Positions 1 through 7,503 of a stretch of DNA of 22,904 bases are shown one piece after another (position 1 is the stretch's first letter; each line of letters begins with the position of its first letter). The notes beneath the pieces were generated by a model, which worked only from the letters and a program-made list of their open reading frames with translations, was not told the origin of the DNA and searched no databases. Where the stretch lies: assembly GCA_023266075.1 (NCBI GenBank), contig JAHFRX010000004.1, positions 1-22,904 on the forward strand, in the 5' to 3' direction. Both the position numbers and the translations under genes were made by a program. This DNA is from Legionellaceae bacterium (GTDB lineage Bacteria; Pseudomonadota; Gammaproteobacteria; Legionellales; Legionellaceae).

Positions 1-120
1 TTAAAACATGCGTCGCTGCGCTCCGAGTGATCATCCTCGTTCGGAATCAGTGATCACGCTCAATCGGAATTAGTGATCAAGATACTTCGGAATCAGTGAT
101 CATTCTCGTCGGAATAGGCA
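1..120. mobile_element. End of an IS21-family-like element (multiple terminal repeats)
   Basis: Four tandem copies of a 23-bp unit begin at 27, 50, 73 and 96. Each starts with GTGATCA and carries TCGGAAT at its 3' side (41, 64, 87 and 109); the last copy is one base shorter. Reverse-complemented, the outer end reads TGCCTATTCCGACGAG and is followed by repeated TGATCACTGATTCCG motifs. IS21-family elements are known for TG...CA ends with several such internal terminal repeats that bind the IstA transposase. No istA or istB reading frame lies inside the window, so the body of the element must be upstream. The exact boundary (about 118-120) is inferred from the last repeat and from where the hydrolase frame resumes. 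Confidence 0.7.
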
Positions 121-331
121 ACTGTCGAAAGAATGGAAGATCCCATTTGAAAACATACATACACCCATAAGCATCTGGCAAGGTCGATTAGATAAACAAG
201 TGCTTGTGTCATATGCCGAATTCTATAAGCATCAACTTCCTCACGCTTCACTGCATATTTTTGAAAATGAGGCGCATATTTCAACGCTTTATCGTCATAT
301 GGGAGAGATTATAAAAACTGCTGCTGCATAA
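119..331 (+). pseudogene. 3' remnant of an alpha/beta hydrolase gene
   Basis: The frame ending at TAA 329-331 encodes about 70 residues that read like the C-terminus of an alpha/beta hydrolase. PISIWQGRLDKQV matches the strand carrying the catalytic Asp (typically P-h-hWQG-x-D), and HIFENEAHIS matches the loop with the catalytic His. The nucleophile elbow and the rest of the fold are missing, because the reading frame runs into the IS21-type repeats at about 119. This is therefore a gene cut by the insertion, with only its tail left and no start codon of its own. The family call rests on motif recognition and would need a database search. Confidence 0.6.
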
Positions 332-482
332 GCTTTTTAAAAATAAAATATACCAGGTAATCAAGCTTGATCAATGATAAAGACATACTCTTGCATGCTG
401 CTATGGTTCAAATACATTGACTTTTCTAGCTAATCAAATTAACTTCAGTTAAGTGGATTGGGGAATCCCGGTCGGCGTCTAG

Positions 483-513
483 GCCTCGGTGAATATCGAG
501 GCTTTTCGCTTTT
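483..513 (+). terminator. Rho-independent terminator-like hairpin
   Basis: A 6-bp stem GCCTCG (483-488) / CGAGGC (497-502) with an 8-nt loop is followed by TTTTCGCTTTT. It lies about 150 nt past the stop codon of the truncated hydrolase, in the 332-606 gap, which otherwise shows no reading frame I can support. It may be the original terminator of that transcription unit. Confidence 0.55.
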
Positions 514-606
514 AATGCCAGCATCCACTGTATCTTCTTGTCGTTCGCTACAATAAACTAAAACGCTTACGTCGTCTATTTTTAATCATAAATGTTCTCT
601 TCATGC

Positions 607-999
607 TTATGCAACCTTATCTACAGCAGGTAGTCCCCAATGCTCACCAAAAATGACATTAAATTTTGTAGCTTGTGCGATGGGACAAACCGTTTTATTG
701 TGTTTTTCAAGTGTCACAAAACCATAAGCAGATAATGTTTTCAATGTTCTGGATAAATTACTTAACTGCCGCCCCGTAAGTTTCGCTAATTCAGTGATAG
801 AAGCGGGTTTTTTTTCAGTAATAACCTGCAACAATACTTGATTTTCATCACTCAATACCTCCGCAAGCGATCGGATTGAAGTGAACCAAATTTTAGGCTC
901 ATCAGACTTAGGTTTGTATTTACCTTGTGCAATAGCAAGCGTCCGCTCTCGAATTTCTTGCTGTGACATAATACCAATTTTTATGGTCTTCATTTTCAT
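607..999 (-). CDS. HTH antitoxin/regulator, TumA-like
   Basis: This 130-residue protein has a winged-helix core at about residues 50-105. The segment ASITELAKLTGRQLSNLSRT looks like the recognition helix of the MarR/HVO_A0114-like family. Upstream of it sits the segment PKIWFTSIRSLAEVLSDEN, typical of HTH partners of DUF6516 (TumE) toxins. The ATG at 999 is preceded by AGGAGAG with 5-nt spacing, and it lies 2 nt after the stop of the toxin-like gene, so the two are translationally coupled. In this family the HTH protein neutralises the toxin and represses the operon. Here the toxin seems damaged, so the protein may now act alone or against homologous toxins elsewhere. Function is inferred from family and context. 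Confidence 0.6.
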   Translation of the reverse strand: MKMKTIKIGIMSQQEIRERTLAIAQGKYKPKSDEPKIWFTSIRSLAEVLSDENQVLLQVITEKKPASITELAKLTGRQLSNLSRTLKTLSAYGFVTLEKHNKTVCPIAQATKFNVIFGEHWGLPAVDKVA

Positions 1000-1001
1000 G
1001 A

Positions 1002-1196
1002 TTACTCTCCTAATCCAAGCGCACGTAATGTCTTATCAACCTCTAACCAAAAATCTTTCAGCAACTGGTGTCCATCAACAAATTCATAAGGAATGCCTTT
1101 ATCTGTTGAGCTTCTATGCCGATGATCATAAGTCTTCCTGCCTTGATACTTTCCTTTCTTCTGTGGTTTAACTGCATGTGCATTGTCAAAACCCAT
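1002..1196 (-). CDS. TumE-like (DUF6516) toxin, apparently 5'-truncated
   Basis: These 64 residues carry the core features I associate with DUF6516/TumE toxins: GFDNAHAVK, YDHRH, the PYEF motif, and LLKDFW near the C-terminus. Family members are usually over 100 residues, and here the N-terminal half is absent. The same frame stays open upstream of the ATG at 1196 and reads LHDRCGERL, which looks like family sequence, up to about 1223. There it meets the stop codon of the ABC exporter gene (1226-1228). No ATG, GTG or TTG start exists further up before the in-frame stop at 1254-1256. The gene appears to have been fused at a recombination junction and has probably lost its promoter and N-terminus. 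A 64-residue product is possible but probably inactive. Confidence 0.55.
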   Translation of the reverse strand: MGFDNAHAVKPQKKGKYQGRKTYDHRHRSSTDKGIPYEFVDGHQLLKDFWLEVDKTLRALGLGE

Positions 1197-1225
1197 TAAA
1201 CGCTCACCGCAACGATCATGTAATG

Positions 1226-3046
1226 TTAACAGGCTCTTAGAGTTGAATGAGCATCATCGTTAATCGCCGATAAGAGCGTATTACAATGGGCTTGTTCATT
1301 TAATTTTATTTTTCCTTCTTGATCCGTTGCAAGCGTAATCACGCGATCGTGAAATTTGGCCACACTTGGGCGATGCGCGATACTGATGAACGTTGTTCCT
1401 TTGAGCTTACTTTTTAAAAGGCCATATAGATGTTCTTCGCTGGCAGGATCAAGTGATGCTGTCGTCTCATCTAAAAATAGCCACTCAGGATTTTTGAGTA
1501 ATGCTCTTGCAAAGGAAATACGTTGTTGCTGCCCGGGTGAAAGGCGTGTAGACCATGCCGATTTAATATCTAATTCCCGAATAAATTGATCCATTTGTCC
1601 TACTGCTTTTAGTACTTCAATATATCGTTTATCGGAGTAAGTATCTACCGGTTCAGGATAAGCCAATACGGCTCTTAATGTGTCATCAGGAAGCAAAGGT
1701 TTTTGAGGTAAGAAACATGCTTTACGGGGATCTGGAACAACAGCTCTCCCATGACCATACTTCCACGTATCTGCCATCACTTTGAATAACGTGCTTTTCC
1801 CTAATCCAGACGGACCCTTGATTAATGTATTTTCCCCTCGCTGCAAAGTTAGATTTAAATCTCTCATCATTACTTCTGTGCTGGTTGGTGTAGTCAGATG
1901 AAGATCTTGTACAGTGAGCGCTTCTTCTGGTTTACCCACTTTTGTTTGAATGTCTTTTTTTGTAGAGGTTAAAGCATCTTGTTCCAATGCATGATCTAGC
2001 TCCATAATACGTCCTACATCTGCTTTGTAAGTAGCCAACACTTCATAAGAATTAATAAACCAATCGGATGATGTTTGTACTTGTTGGAACGAAAATGCAA
2101 TTTGCATCAATTGACCCAAGGTGCTAAAACCTCTAAAAAATAGAGGGGCTGCGATAAAGTAGGGGAAAATCGATGATAGCTGTTGGTAAAATCCTTTAAA
2201 AGCGACCAAATTTGTCTTGACCAAAATTTTTTGATACGTGTTTTTACAAATCTCTTGAAATTGCTGAAATAAAGATTGTTTATGATATTTCTCACCTCGT
2301 TCTTGCGAAATATTTTCTGCTTCAGCATTAACGTACTCTATCCCTTTTCTGAAGTCCGCTTCCAATCCTTGTTGCTGGTGTGTTAATTTGGTCAATCTTT
2401 TACCGATATAATGCGTAATAACGCTCGCCACCCCTGAAAAAATAAGAGCGCACCATACTAAATAACCCGGAATAGTGATACTTGCACCGAGCAAAACAAA
2501 AGACAATGAGCCGCCAACAACCCATAATATGCCAATGAAAACCATGAGCGTTAAAGTAGAGCTCATTAATTCCAATCCTAACGACAAAGTTGTATCAACA
2601 AAAGAACGTACATCTTCTTGAATTCGTTGAGCAGGATTATCCAACTGGTTTGCATGTCGCATCAAAGCGAGATAATTTTTATTAGCGAGGTATCGATTCA
2701 TCAATGTTGTCGTAAGCCAGTTTCGCCAATTCATGCTTAATACATCTACGAGGTAGTTTTTTAGAACACTGACACCGATATAACATCCTACAATATAAGC
2801 AAAAGTTTGCATGCTTGCGATGAATAGCCCTAGATTTTTTGCTGAAAGTGCAGCCCAAAATCCAGCGGTCCACCATGAAAGCGCAAACATTAAAGCAACT
2901 AACGCTACCGTGCTCAAAGCTGCGCCAATTAAAAGCATCCAGGCTTTATAACGCTCATTTGATTTTAAGAAATAATCTTTCATCAATGTCATTATTTTTC
3001 TTAAGTAAGCTTGATTAGATAATTTTTTTTCTACAACACCACTCAT
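1226..3046 (-). CDS. ABC exporter, SbmA/BacA/YddA (ABCD-type) permease-ATPase fusion
   Basis: This 606-residue half-transporter has an N-terminal membrane domain (about 30-350) with several hydrophobic segments and the DNPAQRI...EDV motif near 136-146, typical of the ABCD/YddA/BacA family. A C-terminal ATPase domain follows: Walker A GPSGLGKST at about 411-419, a Q-loop FLPQK, the signature LSPGQQQR at about 502, Walker B WLFLDE at about 522, and an H-loop with His at about 558. All catalytic motifs are intact. Relatives move peptides, cobalamin or bleomycin-like compounds across the inner membrane; the substrate here is unknown. I chose the ATG at 3046 because AGGAG lies 10 nt upstream, inside the longer TTG-initiated frame that starts at 3064. 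It sits downstream of the Yip1-like gene with a 95-nt gap on the same strand. Confidence 0.85.
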   Translation of the reverse strand: MSGVVEKKLSNQAYLRKIMTLMKDYFLKSNERYKAWMLLIGAALSTVALVALMFALSWWTAGFWAALSAKNLGLFIASMQTFAYIVGCYIGVSVLKNYLVDVLSMNWRNWLTTTLMNRYLANKNYLALMRHANQLDNPAQRIQEDVRSFVDTTLSLGLELMSSTLTLMVFIGILWVVGGSLSFVLLGASITIPGYLVWCALIFSGVASVITHYIGKRLTKLTHQQQGLEADFRKGIEYVNAEAENISQERGEKYHKQSLFQQFQEICKNTYQKILVKTNLVAFKGFYQQLSSIFPYFIAAPLFFRGFSTLGQLMQIAFSFQQVQTSSDWFINSYEVLATYKADVGRIMELDHALEQDALTSTKKDIQTKVGKPEEALTVQDLHLTTPTSTEVMMRDLNLTLQRGENTLIKGPSGLGKSTLFKVMADTWKYGHGRAVVPDPRKACFLPQKPLLPDDTLRAVLAYPEPVDTYSDKRYIEVLKAVGQMDQFIRELDIKSAWSTRLSPGQQQRISFARALLKNPEWLFLDETTASLDPASEEHLYGLLKSKLKGTTFISIAHRPSVAKFHDRVITLATDQEGKIKLNEQAHCNTLLSAINDDAHSTLRAC

Positions 3047-3141
3047 GTTAAAATGACTCCTCAAGTTAGATACGCCCGTACACTGTAGTCGCTATATATT
3101 GAGATTCCATCCTCTAAGCTGTGCTCTTCCAGATGAGACGG

Positions 3142-3849
3142 CTAATTCATAAACATTGTTGTGAGTGGATTGGCGATAAATCCAGCGGCAATGATGGAGA
3201 CAAGAAAGCCTATCCATAATTTTTTCTCAAGCAAACCTGATGACTCTTTGAATGCATAAAAATAAGTGATGATTTGCCACACTATGAGTACACTAACGAC
3301 AACACCATTTATATATTGCCCTATAGACGCGTGAATAGGCATGCCTTTGCTCATATCAACATCCCAAAGATTCGGAAAGATGAACCGTGAAATACCTATA
3401 AACATGACATTAAATAAAGTAGGATATTGAGCAAAAACGACAGTCCCTACAAAATCAACGATCCGTAGTTTTTGTTTCTGTAATATCTTAGCTGTAACAA
3501 TGAAAAGAATGGAGAGAGTCAACCAACTGACAATATTTTGATACGTTAAAAATAAAAAGCCTGTGGCATTAGTCTGCGTGGCAAGTGCGGATGCATTAAT
3601 AATCCCGATCGGACCTAAAAAATACACTTTTGCAATAACACCAAGATAGCTGATTACCAGCAAAATTATCATACCAATCAAAAGTGCTTTAAAGCCTGCA
3701 ATTTTTTGAAAAGGGTTTAACCAAAATTGAGATTGCATTTTGGTATAAAAGGTTTTGCGATGTAACGCTTTTGACAACACACTGTAATCTTCTTGTGAAA
3801 TTTTATGCTCATTAAGCATTTTATCTAAACGAGCTTTTTCGTTGTTCAT
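3142..3849 (-). CDS. Yip1-like multi-pass membrane protein
   Basis: This protein of about 235 residues has a soluble N-terminal stretch (about residues 1-35) with a short SHOCT-like pattern, LDKMLNEHKISQEDYSVL. About five to six hydrophobic segments follow, as in the Yip1 family. The segment FVGTVVFAQYPTLFNVMFIG fits the core of bacterial YIP1 proteins. The ATG at 3849 has GAGG 6 nt upstream. An earlier in-frame ATG at 3861 overlaps the stop of the DUF2089 gene (ATGA overlap), so translation is coupled whichever start is used. Its role is unknown; pairing with a DUF2089 regulator suggests an envelope-linked regulatory pair. Confidence 0.6.
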   Translation of the reverse strand: MNNEKARLDKMLNEHKISQEDYSVLSKALHRKTFYTKMQSQFWLNPFQKIAGFKALLIGMIILLVISYLGVIAKVYFLGPIGIINASALATQTNATGFLFLTYQNIVSWLTLSILFIVTAKILQKQKLRIVDFVGTVVFAQYPTLFNVMFIGISRFIFPNLWDVDMSKGMPIHASIGQYINGVVVSVLIVWQIITYFYAFKESSGLLEKKLWIGFLVSIIAAGFIANPLTTMFMN

Positions 3850-3857
3850 AGTACACC

Positions 3858-4220
3858 TCATAGTTTACTTAACATTTTGGCGGCATCAACCGCTGTGAGT
3901 TTTCCTTCTTCGACCAACCTCAAAATATCCTCTTTTGAATTTTCTTGTTGGACATCAATACGTTCGAGTGTCTCGATGAGTACATTGAGCTTATTTCGAA
4001 GCGTTGGATATGAAACGCCTTGCTTGGAAGCCATTTCTTTAAGGCTGCCTGAGCACTTCACAAAATCTAAAACAAATTGCAAATCGTCTTCCTGTAATTT
4101 TAGTAGTGCAGGTATAGCAAATGATCCTGAAAATTGCGTATTGCACTCTAAACACTCAATTTTTGATACCTGTAGAGACGTGCTATTACAGGAGGGACAT
4201 TGTGTGATGATTTTTCCCAT
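3858..4220 (-). CDS. DUF2089 zinc-ribbon/HTH regulator
   Basis: This 120-residue protein has an N-terminal zinc ribbon with Cys8, Cys11, Cys23 and Cys26 (CPSC...CLEC). A helix-turn-helix region at about 57-85 contains GSLKEMASKQGVSYPTLRNK, closely matching the DUF2089 family pattern. The last 25 residues (ILRLVEEGKLTAVDAAKMLSKL) form a short SHOCT-like tail resembling the N-terminus of the neighbouring membrane protein. It is the first gene of the minus-strand cluster and overlaps the next gene by 4 nt if that gene starts at 3861. It probably regulates its own operon. The family call is firm; the target is inferred. Confidence 0.8.
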   Translation of the reverse strand: MGKIITQCPSCNSTSLQVSKIECLECNTQFSGSFAIPALLKLQEDDLQFVLDFVKCSGSLKEMASKQGVSYPTLRNKLNVLIETLERIDVQQENSKEDILRLVEEGKLTAVDAAKMLSKL

Positions 4221-4537
4221 GAATAATCCTATTTTTAATTAAAACTGTAATTTCCGAAGAATGATAATAAAACATTAAAATAATATCAATATTTATTTTA
4301 ATTAAATTAAATTTAAACTTAAATAAATTTAATTTTGACTTATTGATGAACTACATGGCAATGCAGCGCATTTTATTACTGGATTTTAACATGATCATCA
4401 TTAAAAATATTACATTTGATTCAAGCACTGCTGAAATTATCGTCGATGGCAATAACTAGCTGTAACGGCTATTTAAACTTTAATGCTCACATCAAACTTG
4501 GTATTATCCAAAAATATGCCATGTAATTAAGGTGAGT
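4221..4537. other. Divergent, strongly AT-rich intergenic region
   Basis: This 317-nt gap separates the DUF2089 gene (minus) from the orphan membrane protein (plus). Positions about 4240-4345 are almost only A and T with many TTAA/AATT steps, as in promoter regions or DNA silenced by xenogeneic silencers. I see no convincing -35/-10 pair, no terminator and no RNA gene. A 37-codon frame (4346-4459) lacks a ribosome binding site and was not called. Confidence 0.5.
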
Positions 4538-5428
4538 ATGCAACATTTTTCTTTTTTTCAAAGGAGAAGCACGACAGGTCTGACAACTTCCTCTTTCCCA
4601 GATTATCAAAGTGTGCAAAGAGATACGTCGGAAGTATCTTCCGACGAAGGCAATCTTAAAATCAAAACACTGCTAGAGAATTATTGGTACAATGCTTTTA
4701 TGACCATTTTTCAAGATCTCCCACAGACCATTGCAACGGTCGTTGTCATGACCACCGTAGGTTTAAAAATTACACCAGATAACCCTACAGGTGTTAGTCT
4801 CCCTGGATATCTTAATCTAATCCCTCAATTTGGGAATTCAGCAGCAGGCTTAGCTGCGGCTTATGAAGCTTATTGCTTGGCATGCTGTTGTAAGACTCAT
4901 TTTAACTTAAATCGTTTTACAGCCACTTTTCTTTATACTGTGTTTTCGGTCAGTACGATCACGAATGGTGTGACCAATATTATATTGACTTTAAATGAAG
5001 AGAATAGTAACTCTCTTTCTCAAGCAACAACCATCGCTGCTCTTTCTGCAAATTTTTTGATTTTAGGCATTGAAGAATTACAATTGTCCTACAAAATCTG
5101 TGTCAAAAATCTTTCTTTTCGCTCTCATTTATTAGATCTGTTCCACTTAATTTGCTCAATTAACTTAATGATAAGCATTTTGACTGCTTATTTAGTCACT
5201 TTCAATTTGATAAGCTATAATGCCGCTGCTTATGGATATTTAATTGGCACATGGTTAGGACAAATTCCAGAATTGATTCATCCCACATTCATTCGGGTGC
5301 TTCCTCTGATTGCTTGTATGAAGAAAAGCTTTACTTCAACAAAAACCGAGGACTCCACTCATTCTGAAGAACTTGAGTGCATTGAAGAAGTTGACATCCT
5401 CTCCACCTTGACATCCTCCCGGAACTAA
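4538..5428 (+). CDS. Orphan multi-pass membrane protein, unknown function
   Basis: This protein of about 296 residues belongs to no family I recognise. A polar N-terminus of about 45 residues, rich in Ser and Thr, precedes roughly six to seven hydrophobic segments. Among them are FMTIFQDLPQTIATVVVMTT, the segments around EAYCLACCC and FLYTVFSVSTITNGVTNIIL, and a C-terminal pair ending near IRVLPLIACM. A hydrophilic acidic tail follows. The ATG at 4538 follows AAGG at 5-nt spacing; a GTG two codons earlier is possible. The last six codons (LTSSRN) lie inside an IS200/IS605-like palindrome, so the natural C-terminus was probably replaced. A soluble polar N-terminus, membrane core and charged tail would fit either an inner-membrane protein or a secreted membrane-inserting effector. 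Nothing decides between them. Confidence 0.6.
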   Translation: MQHFSFFQRRSTTGLTTSSFPDYQSVQRDTSEVSSDEGNLKIKTLLENYWYNAFMTIFQDLPQTIATVVVMTTVGLKITPDNPTGVSLPGYLNLIPQFGNSAAGLAAAYEAYCLACCCKTHFNLNRFTATFLYTVFSVSTITNGVTNIILTLNEENSNSLSQATTIAALSANFLILGIEELQLSYKICVKNLSFRSHLLDLFHLICSINLMISILTAYLVTFNLISYNAAAYGYLIGTWLGQIPELIHPTFIRVLPLIACMKKSFTSTKTEDSTHSEELECIEEVDILSTLTSSRN

Positions 5429-5448
5429 AGGAACGGGGAGGATGTCAA
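5408..5448. repeat. IS200/IS605-like palindrome (13-bp inverted repeat)
   Basis: TTGACATCCTCCC (5408-5420) is perfectly complementary to GGGAGGATGTCAA (5436-5448), with a 15-nt spacer containing CTAAAGGAACG. Hairpins of this type, TTGACATCCTCCCC...GGGGAGGATGTCAA around a CTAAAG core, are familiar from the ends of IS200/IS605 (TnpB-bearing) elements and from dispersed palindromes derived from them. A third copy of the left-arm core, TTGACATCCTC, lies 17 nt upstream at 5391-5401. No tnpA or tnpB is present. The palindrome sits between two converging genes and may also stop transcription, although no T-run follows it. Confidence 0.7.
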
Positions 5449-5487
5449 TCCGTTATCACATCAACTTAGAAAAGCCTACAAATAAGC

Positions 5488-5995
5488 TCACTGAATGACG
5501 CATCGATTCGCATGAATTTCAGAGTCTTCTTCTGCTTCTAATTCTAGATGACGTTCATCTTTTGATTTTAATTGCTTCACATGATGACTAGCTGTCTTGC
5601 TCGAGTTATCAGGCATGAGCACTTCGGTATCTCTCCACGCCACGCCTTCTTGCGTTACATAAGCATATTGTATGTTTTGGTCTAGGCGAGCAGAAAAAGC
5701 GCCCACCAATTGCTCTCCGTGAAAATGCAGCATACAATCGTCCGGAACAGCGAAGCCCGCAGCACTCTTACCTGACTTGACTGCCGTTTCGAACGCTGAC
5801 ATCCAATGATGTTTACGTTCAACATCAAGTACACAAGTCCCTTGCATAGCAAAATTTAATTGCCTCTGCTCGCCGATCTTCGGGTCTCTCTGCTTTTGCG
5901 ATGGTGATCGCATACTCAAGAAATCTCTCTAATGTGTAAAAAAGCTGTGCATAGTTGTCACCATTAAAACTCAATGGAAGAAGATGGGCGGGCAT
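5488..5995 (-). pseudogene. Frameshifted gene of unknown function
   Basis: Two overlapping frames appear to be one gene. The 5' part runs from ATG 5995 to TGA 5825-5827 (56 residues, including FYTLERFLEYAITIAKAE) and has a good Shine-Dalgarno, AAGGA, 8 nt before the ATG. The 3' part is in the frame one base further downstream and ends at 5488. From about 5835 it encodes about 116 residues, including VLDVERKHHWMSAFETAVKSG. Upstream of that point the second frame is low-quality sequence (RSPSQKQRDPKIGEQRQ), while the first frame looks like protein. One inserted base or two lost bases near 5826-5840 would explain this. The intact product would be about 169 residues. The family is unrecognised. 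A sequencing error cannot be excluded. Confidence 0.55.
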
Positions 5996-6166
5996 AATCA
6001 CATTCCTTAAAAAATCAACAAACGGACAATAACATACGATCGTTTATAATGCACAATATTTTATCAAATTTACATTCGAATGCATCAACTCCTTAAATGC
6101 TCTCTTACAGATTTTTCGTTAAAAAATATTTTAAGTGCTTCAAAGTCTAAAATCAATGATAAACTG

Positions 6167-6184
6167 GATAGCCCTGAGGCTATC
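6167..6184 (-). terminator. Hairpin downstream of the DUF4143 ATPase gene
   Basis: A perfect 7-bp stem GATAGCC (6167-6173) / GGCTATC (6178-6184) with a 4-nt loop lies 16 nt beyond the stop of the ATPase gene. The following bases on the minus strand (CAGTTTATC) form only a weak T-run, so its strength as an intrinsic terminator is uncertain. The rest of the gap between 5996 and 6200 shows nothing I can name. Confidence 0.4.
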
Positions 6185-6200
6185 AAAACATTTCTTTAAC

Positions 6201-7358
6201 TCAGCTTTCCACTTCTTGCTGGGATAAATAATCTTGGTAATTGAGTACACTTATATTTTCGTAATAAGGGAAATTTTCGCCTTGATAAAGAAGATAACCA
6301 TGATCCCCCTCTTCTATAAAACCGCTCATAGCAATGGTCATTCGTGGGCTAAATGTTGATGCGCTTTTAATTTCAATCCATTCTTTTCGGTTTTTTCTGT
6401 CAATGATAAGGTCGATCTCAATACCATGCGAAGTTCGTAAATAATATAATTCAGACGATTGATTGGTGTGTCGCTCTTTTTTTAAAATTTCACTTACAAC
6501 ATAGTTTTCAAAAATTGCTCCAGCCATTGGACCTTTTTCATAGAGGGATTGATTTTCTATACCAGTAAGAAAAGAAACCAAGCCTACATCATAAAAATAC
6601 AATTTTGGACTTTTTACAATTCGCTTACCATAATTTTTATAGAAAGGGGATATTAAAAAAATAATATAGGATGCTTCTAATAACGAAATCCAACGCTTAA
6701 TCGTCTTGACATCGACACCGAGATCATTAGCATAACGCGTCATATTTAATTGCTGTGATGTATTCGCAGCCAATAACTGTAATAGGCGCCTAAAGTCCCT
6801 GGCATCACCGATATGCCCTAGCGCCACAATGTCTTTGTGAATATACGTTTCAATATAGGAAGAAACCCAAGCATTATAAAATGCATATTGACGCTCAACT
6901 AGCTCAGGATACCCTCCTCTAAAAACAGATTCTGCATGCAATACGTTTGGAATTTCCGTGAATTGAAACGGTAGTAATGAAAGCAATCCAATACGACCTG
7001 CTAATGATTCTGATGCATTTTTTATAAGAGAAAATTGACTAGAGCCTGTTAATATAAATTTTCCTTTAACACCACGATCTTTATCTACGGCAATTTTAAT
7101 ATAATTAAATAGCTCTGGAATTTTTTGTACTTCATCAAATATAACTTTATCAGCATAAATTGATAAAAATCGCTCAGGATCATGATGAAAGAGATTGATG
7201 ATACGGTAATCATCAAAAGTCACATATGTATAATTTGGTAGCATATGTTGTAATAACGTAGACTTACCAGACTGTCTAGGTCCTGTAAGACCGATAATAG
7301 GAAAATAGATTAAATACGCTCTTAGGGTAGATTCTAATACGCGAGGTTGATAATGCAT
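6201..7358 (-). CDS. AAA ATPase with DUF4143 C-terminal domain
   Basis: This 385-residue protein has the standard layout of AAA_14/DUF4143 ATPases. Walker A GPRQSGKST lies at about 26-34, Walker B VIFDEVQK at about 72-79, and a sensor-like LTGSSQFSL at about 103. A winged-helix middle follows (LGVDVKTIKRWISLLEASYI), then a C-terminal PD-(D/E)XK-like segment with EIDLIID and WIEIK. The family is common in accessory DNA. It is often suspected of belonging to toxin-antitoxin or mobile modules, but its substrate is unknown. The ATG at 7358 was chosen over a TTG at 7406 because family members begin near this point (MHYQPRVLE); no strong ribosome binding site is visible. It stands alone between the frameshifted gene and the giant protein gene. 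Confidence 0.8.
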   Translation of the reverse strand: MHYQPRVLESTLRAYLIYFPIIGLTGPRQSGKSTLLQHMLPNYTYVTFDDYRIINLFHHDPERFLSIYADKVIFDEVQKIPELFNYIKIAVDKDRGVKGKFILTGSSQFSLIKNASESLAGRIGLLSLLPFQFTEIPNVLHAESVFRGGYPELVERQYAFYNAWVSSYIETYIHKDIVALGHIGDARDFRRLLQLLAANTSQQLNMTRYANDLGVDVKTIKRWISLLEASYIIFLISPFYKNYGKRIVKSPKLYFYDVGLVSFLTGIENQSLYEKGPMAGAIFENYVVSEILKKERHTNQSSELYYLRTSHGIEIDLIIDRKNRKEWIEIKSASTFSPRMTIAMSGFIEEGDHGYLLYQGENFPYYENISVLNYQDYLSQQEVES

Positions 7359-7503
7359 GTTTGTAAATCCCGTGCAGATATGGAATGACAATCCATTATT
7401 ACACAAAAAATCGCTGTCGCAAATTTTCTCCCAAGATAGTTTGCTTTATTCTCGATATAGCCATACTGCTCAATCATTTAAAAAAGGAAGTTTAATGACA
7501 ACC

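Noticed and set aside
411..419. GGTTCAAAT, resembling a tRNA T-loop
   Set aside because: The flanking bases do not form a T-stem and no acceptor, D-arm or CCA is nearby.
4346..4459. 37-codon open frame (MNYMAMQRILLLDF...) in the AT-rich gap
   Set aside because: No ribosome binding site, very short, and in compositionally biased DNA. It cannot be told from chance without homologues.
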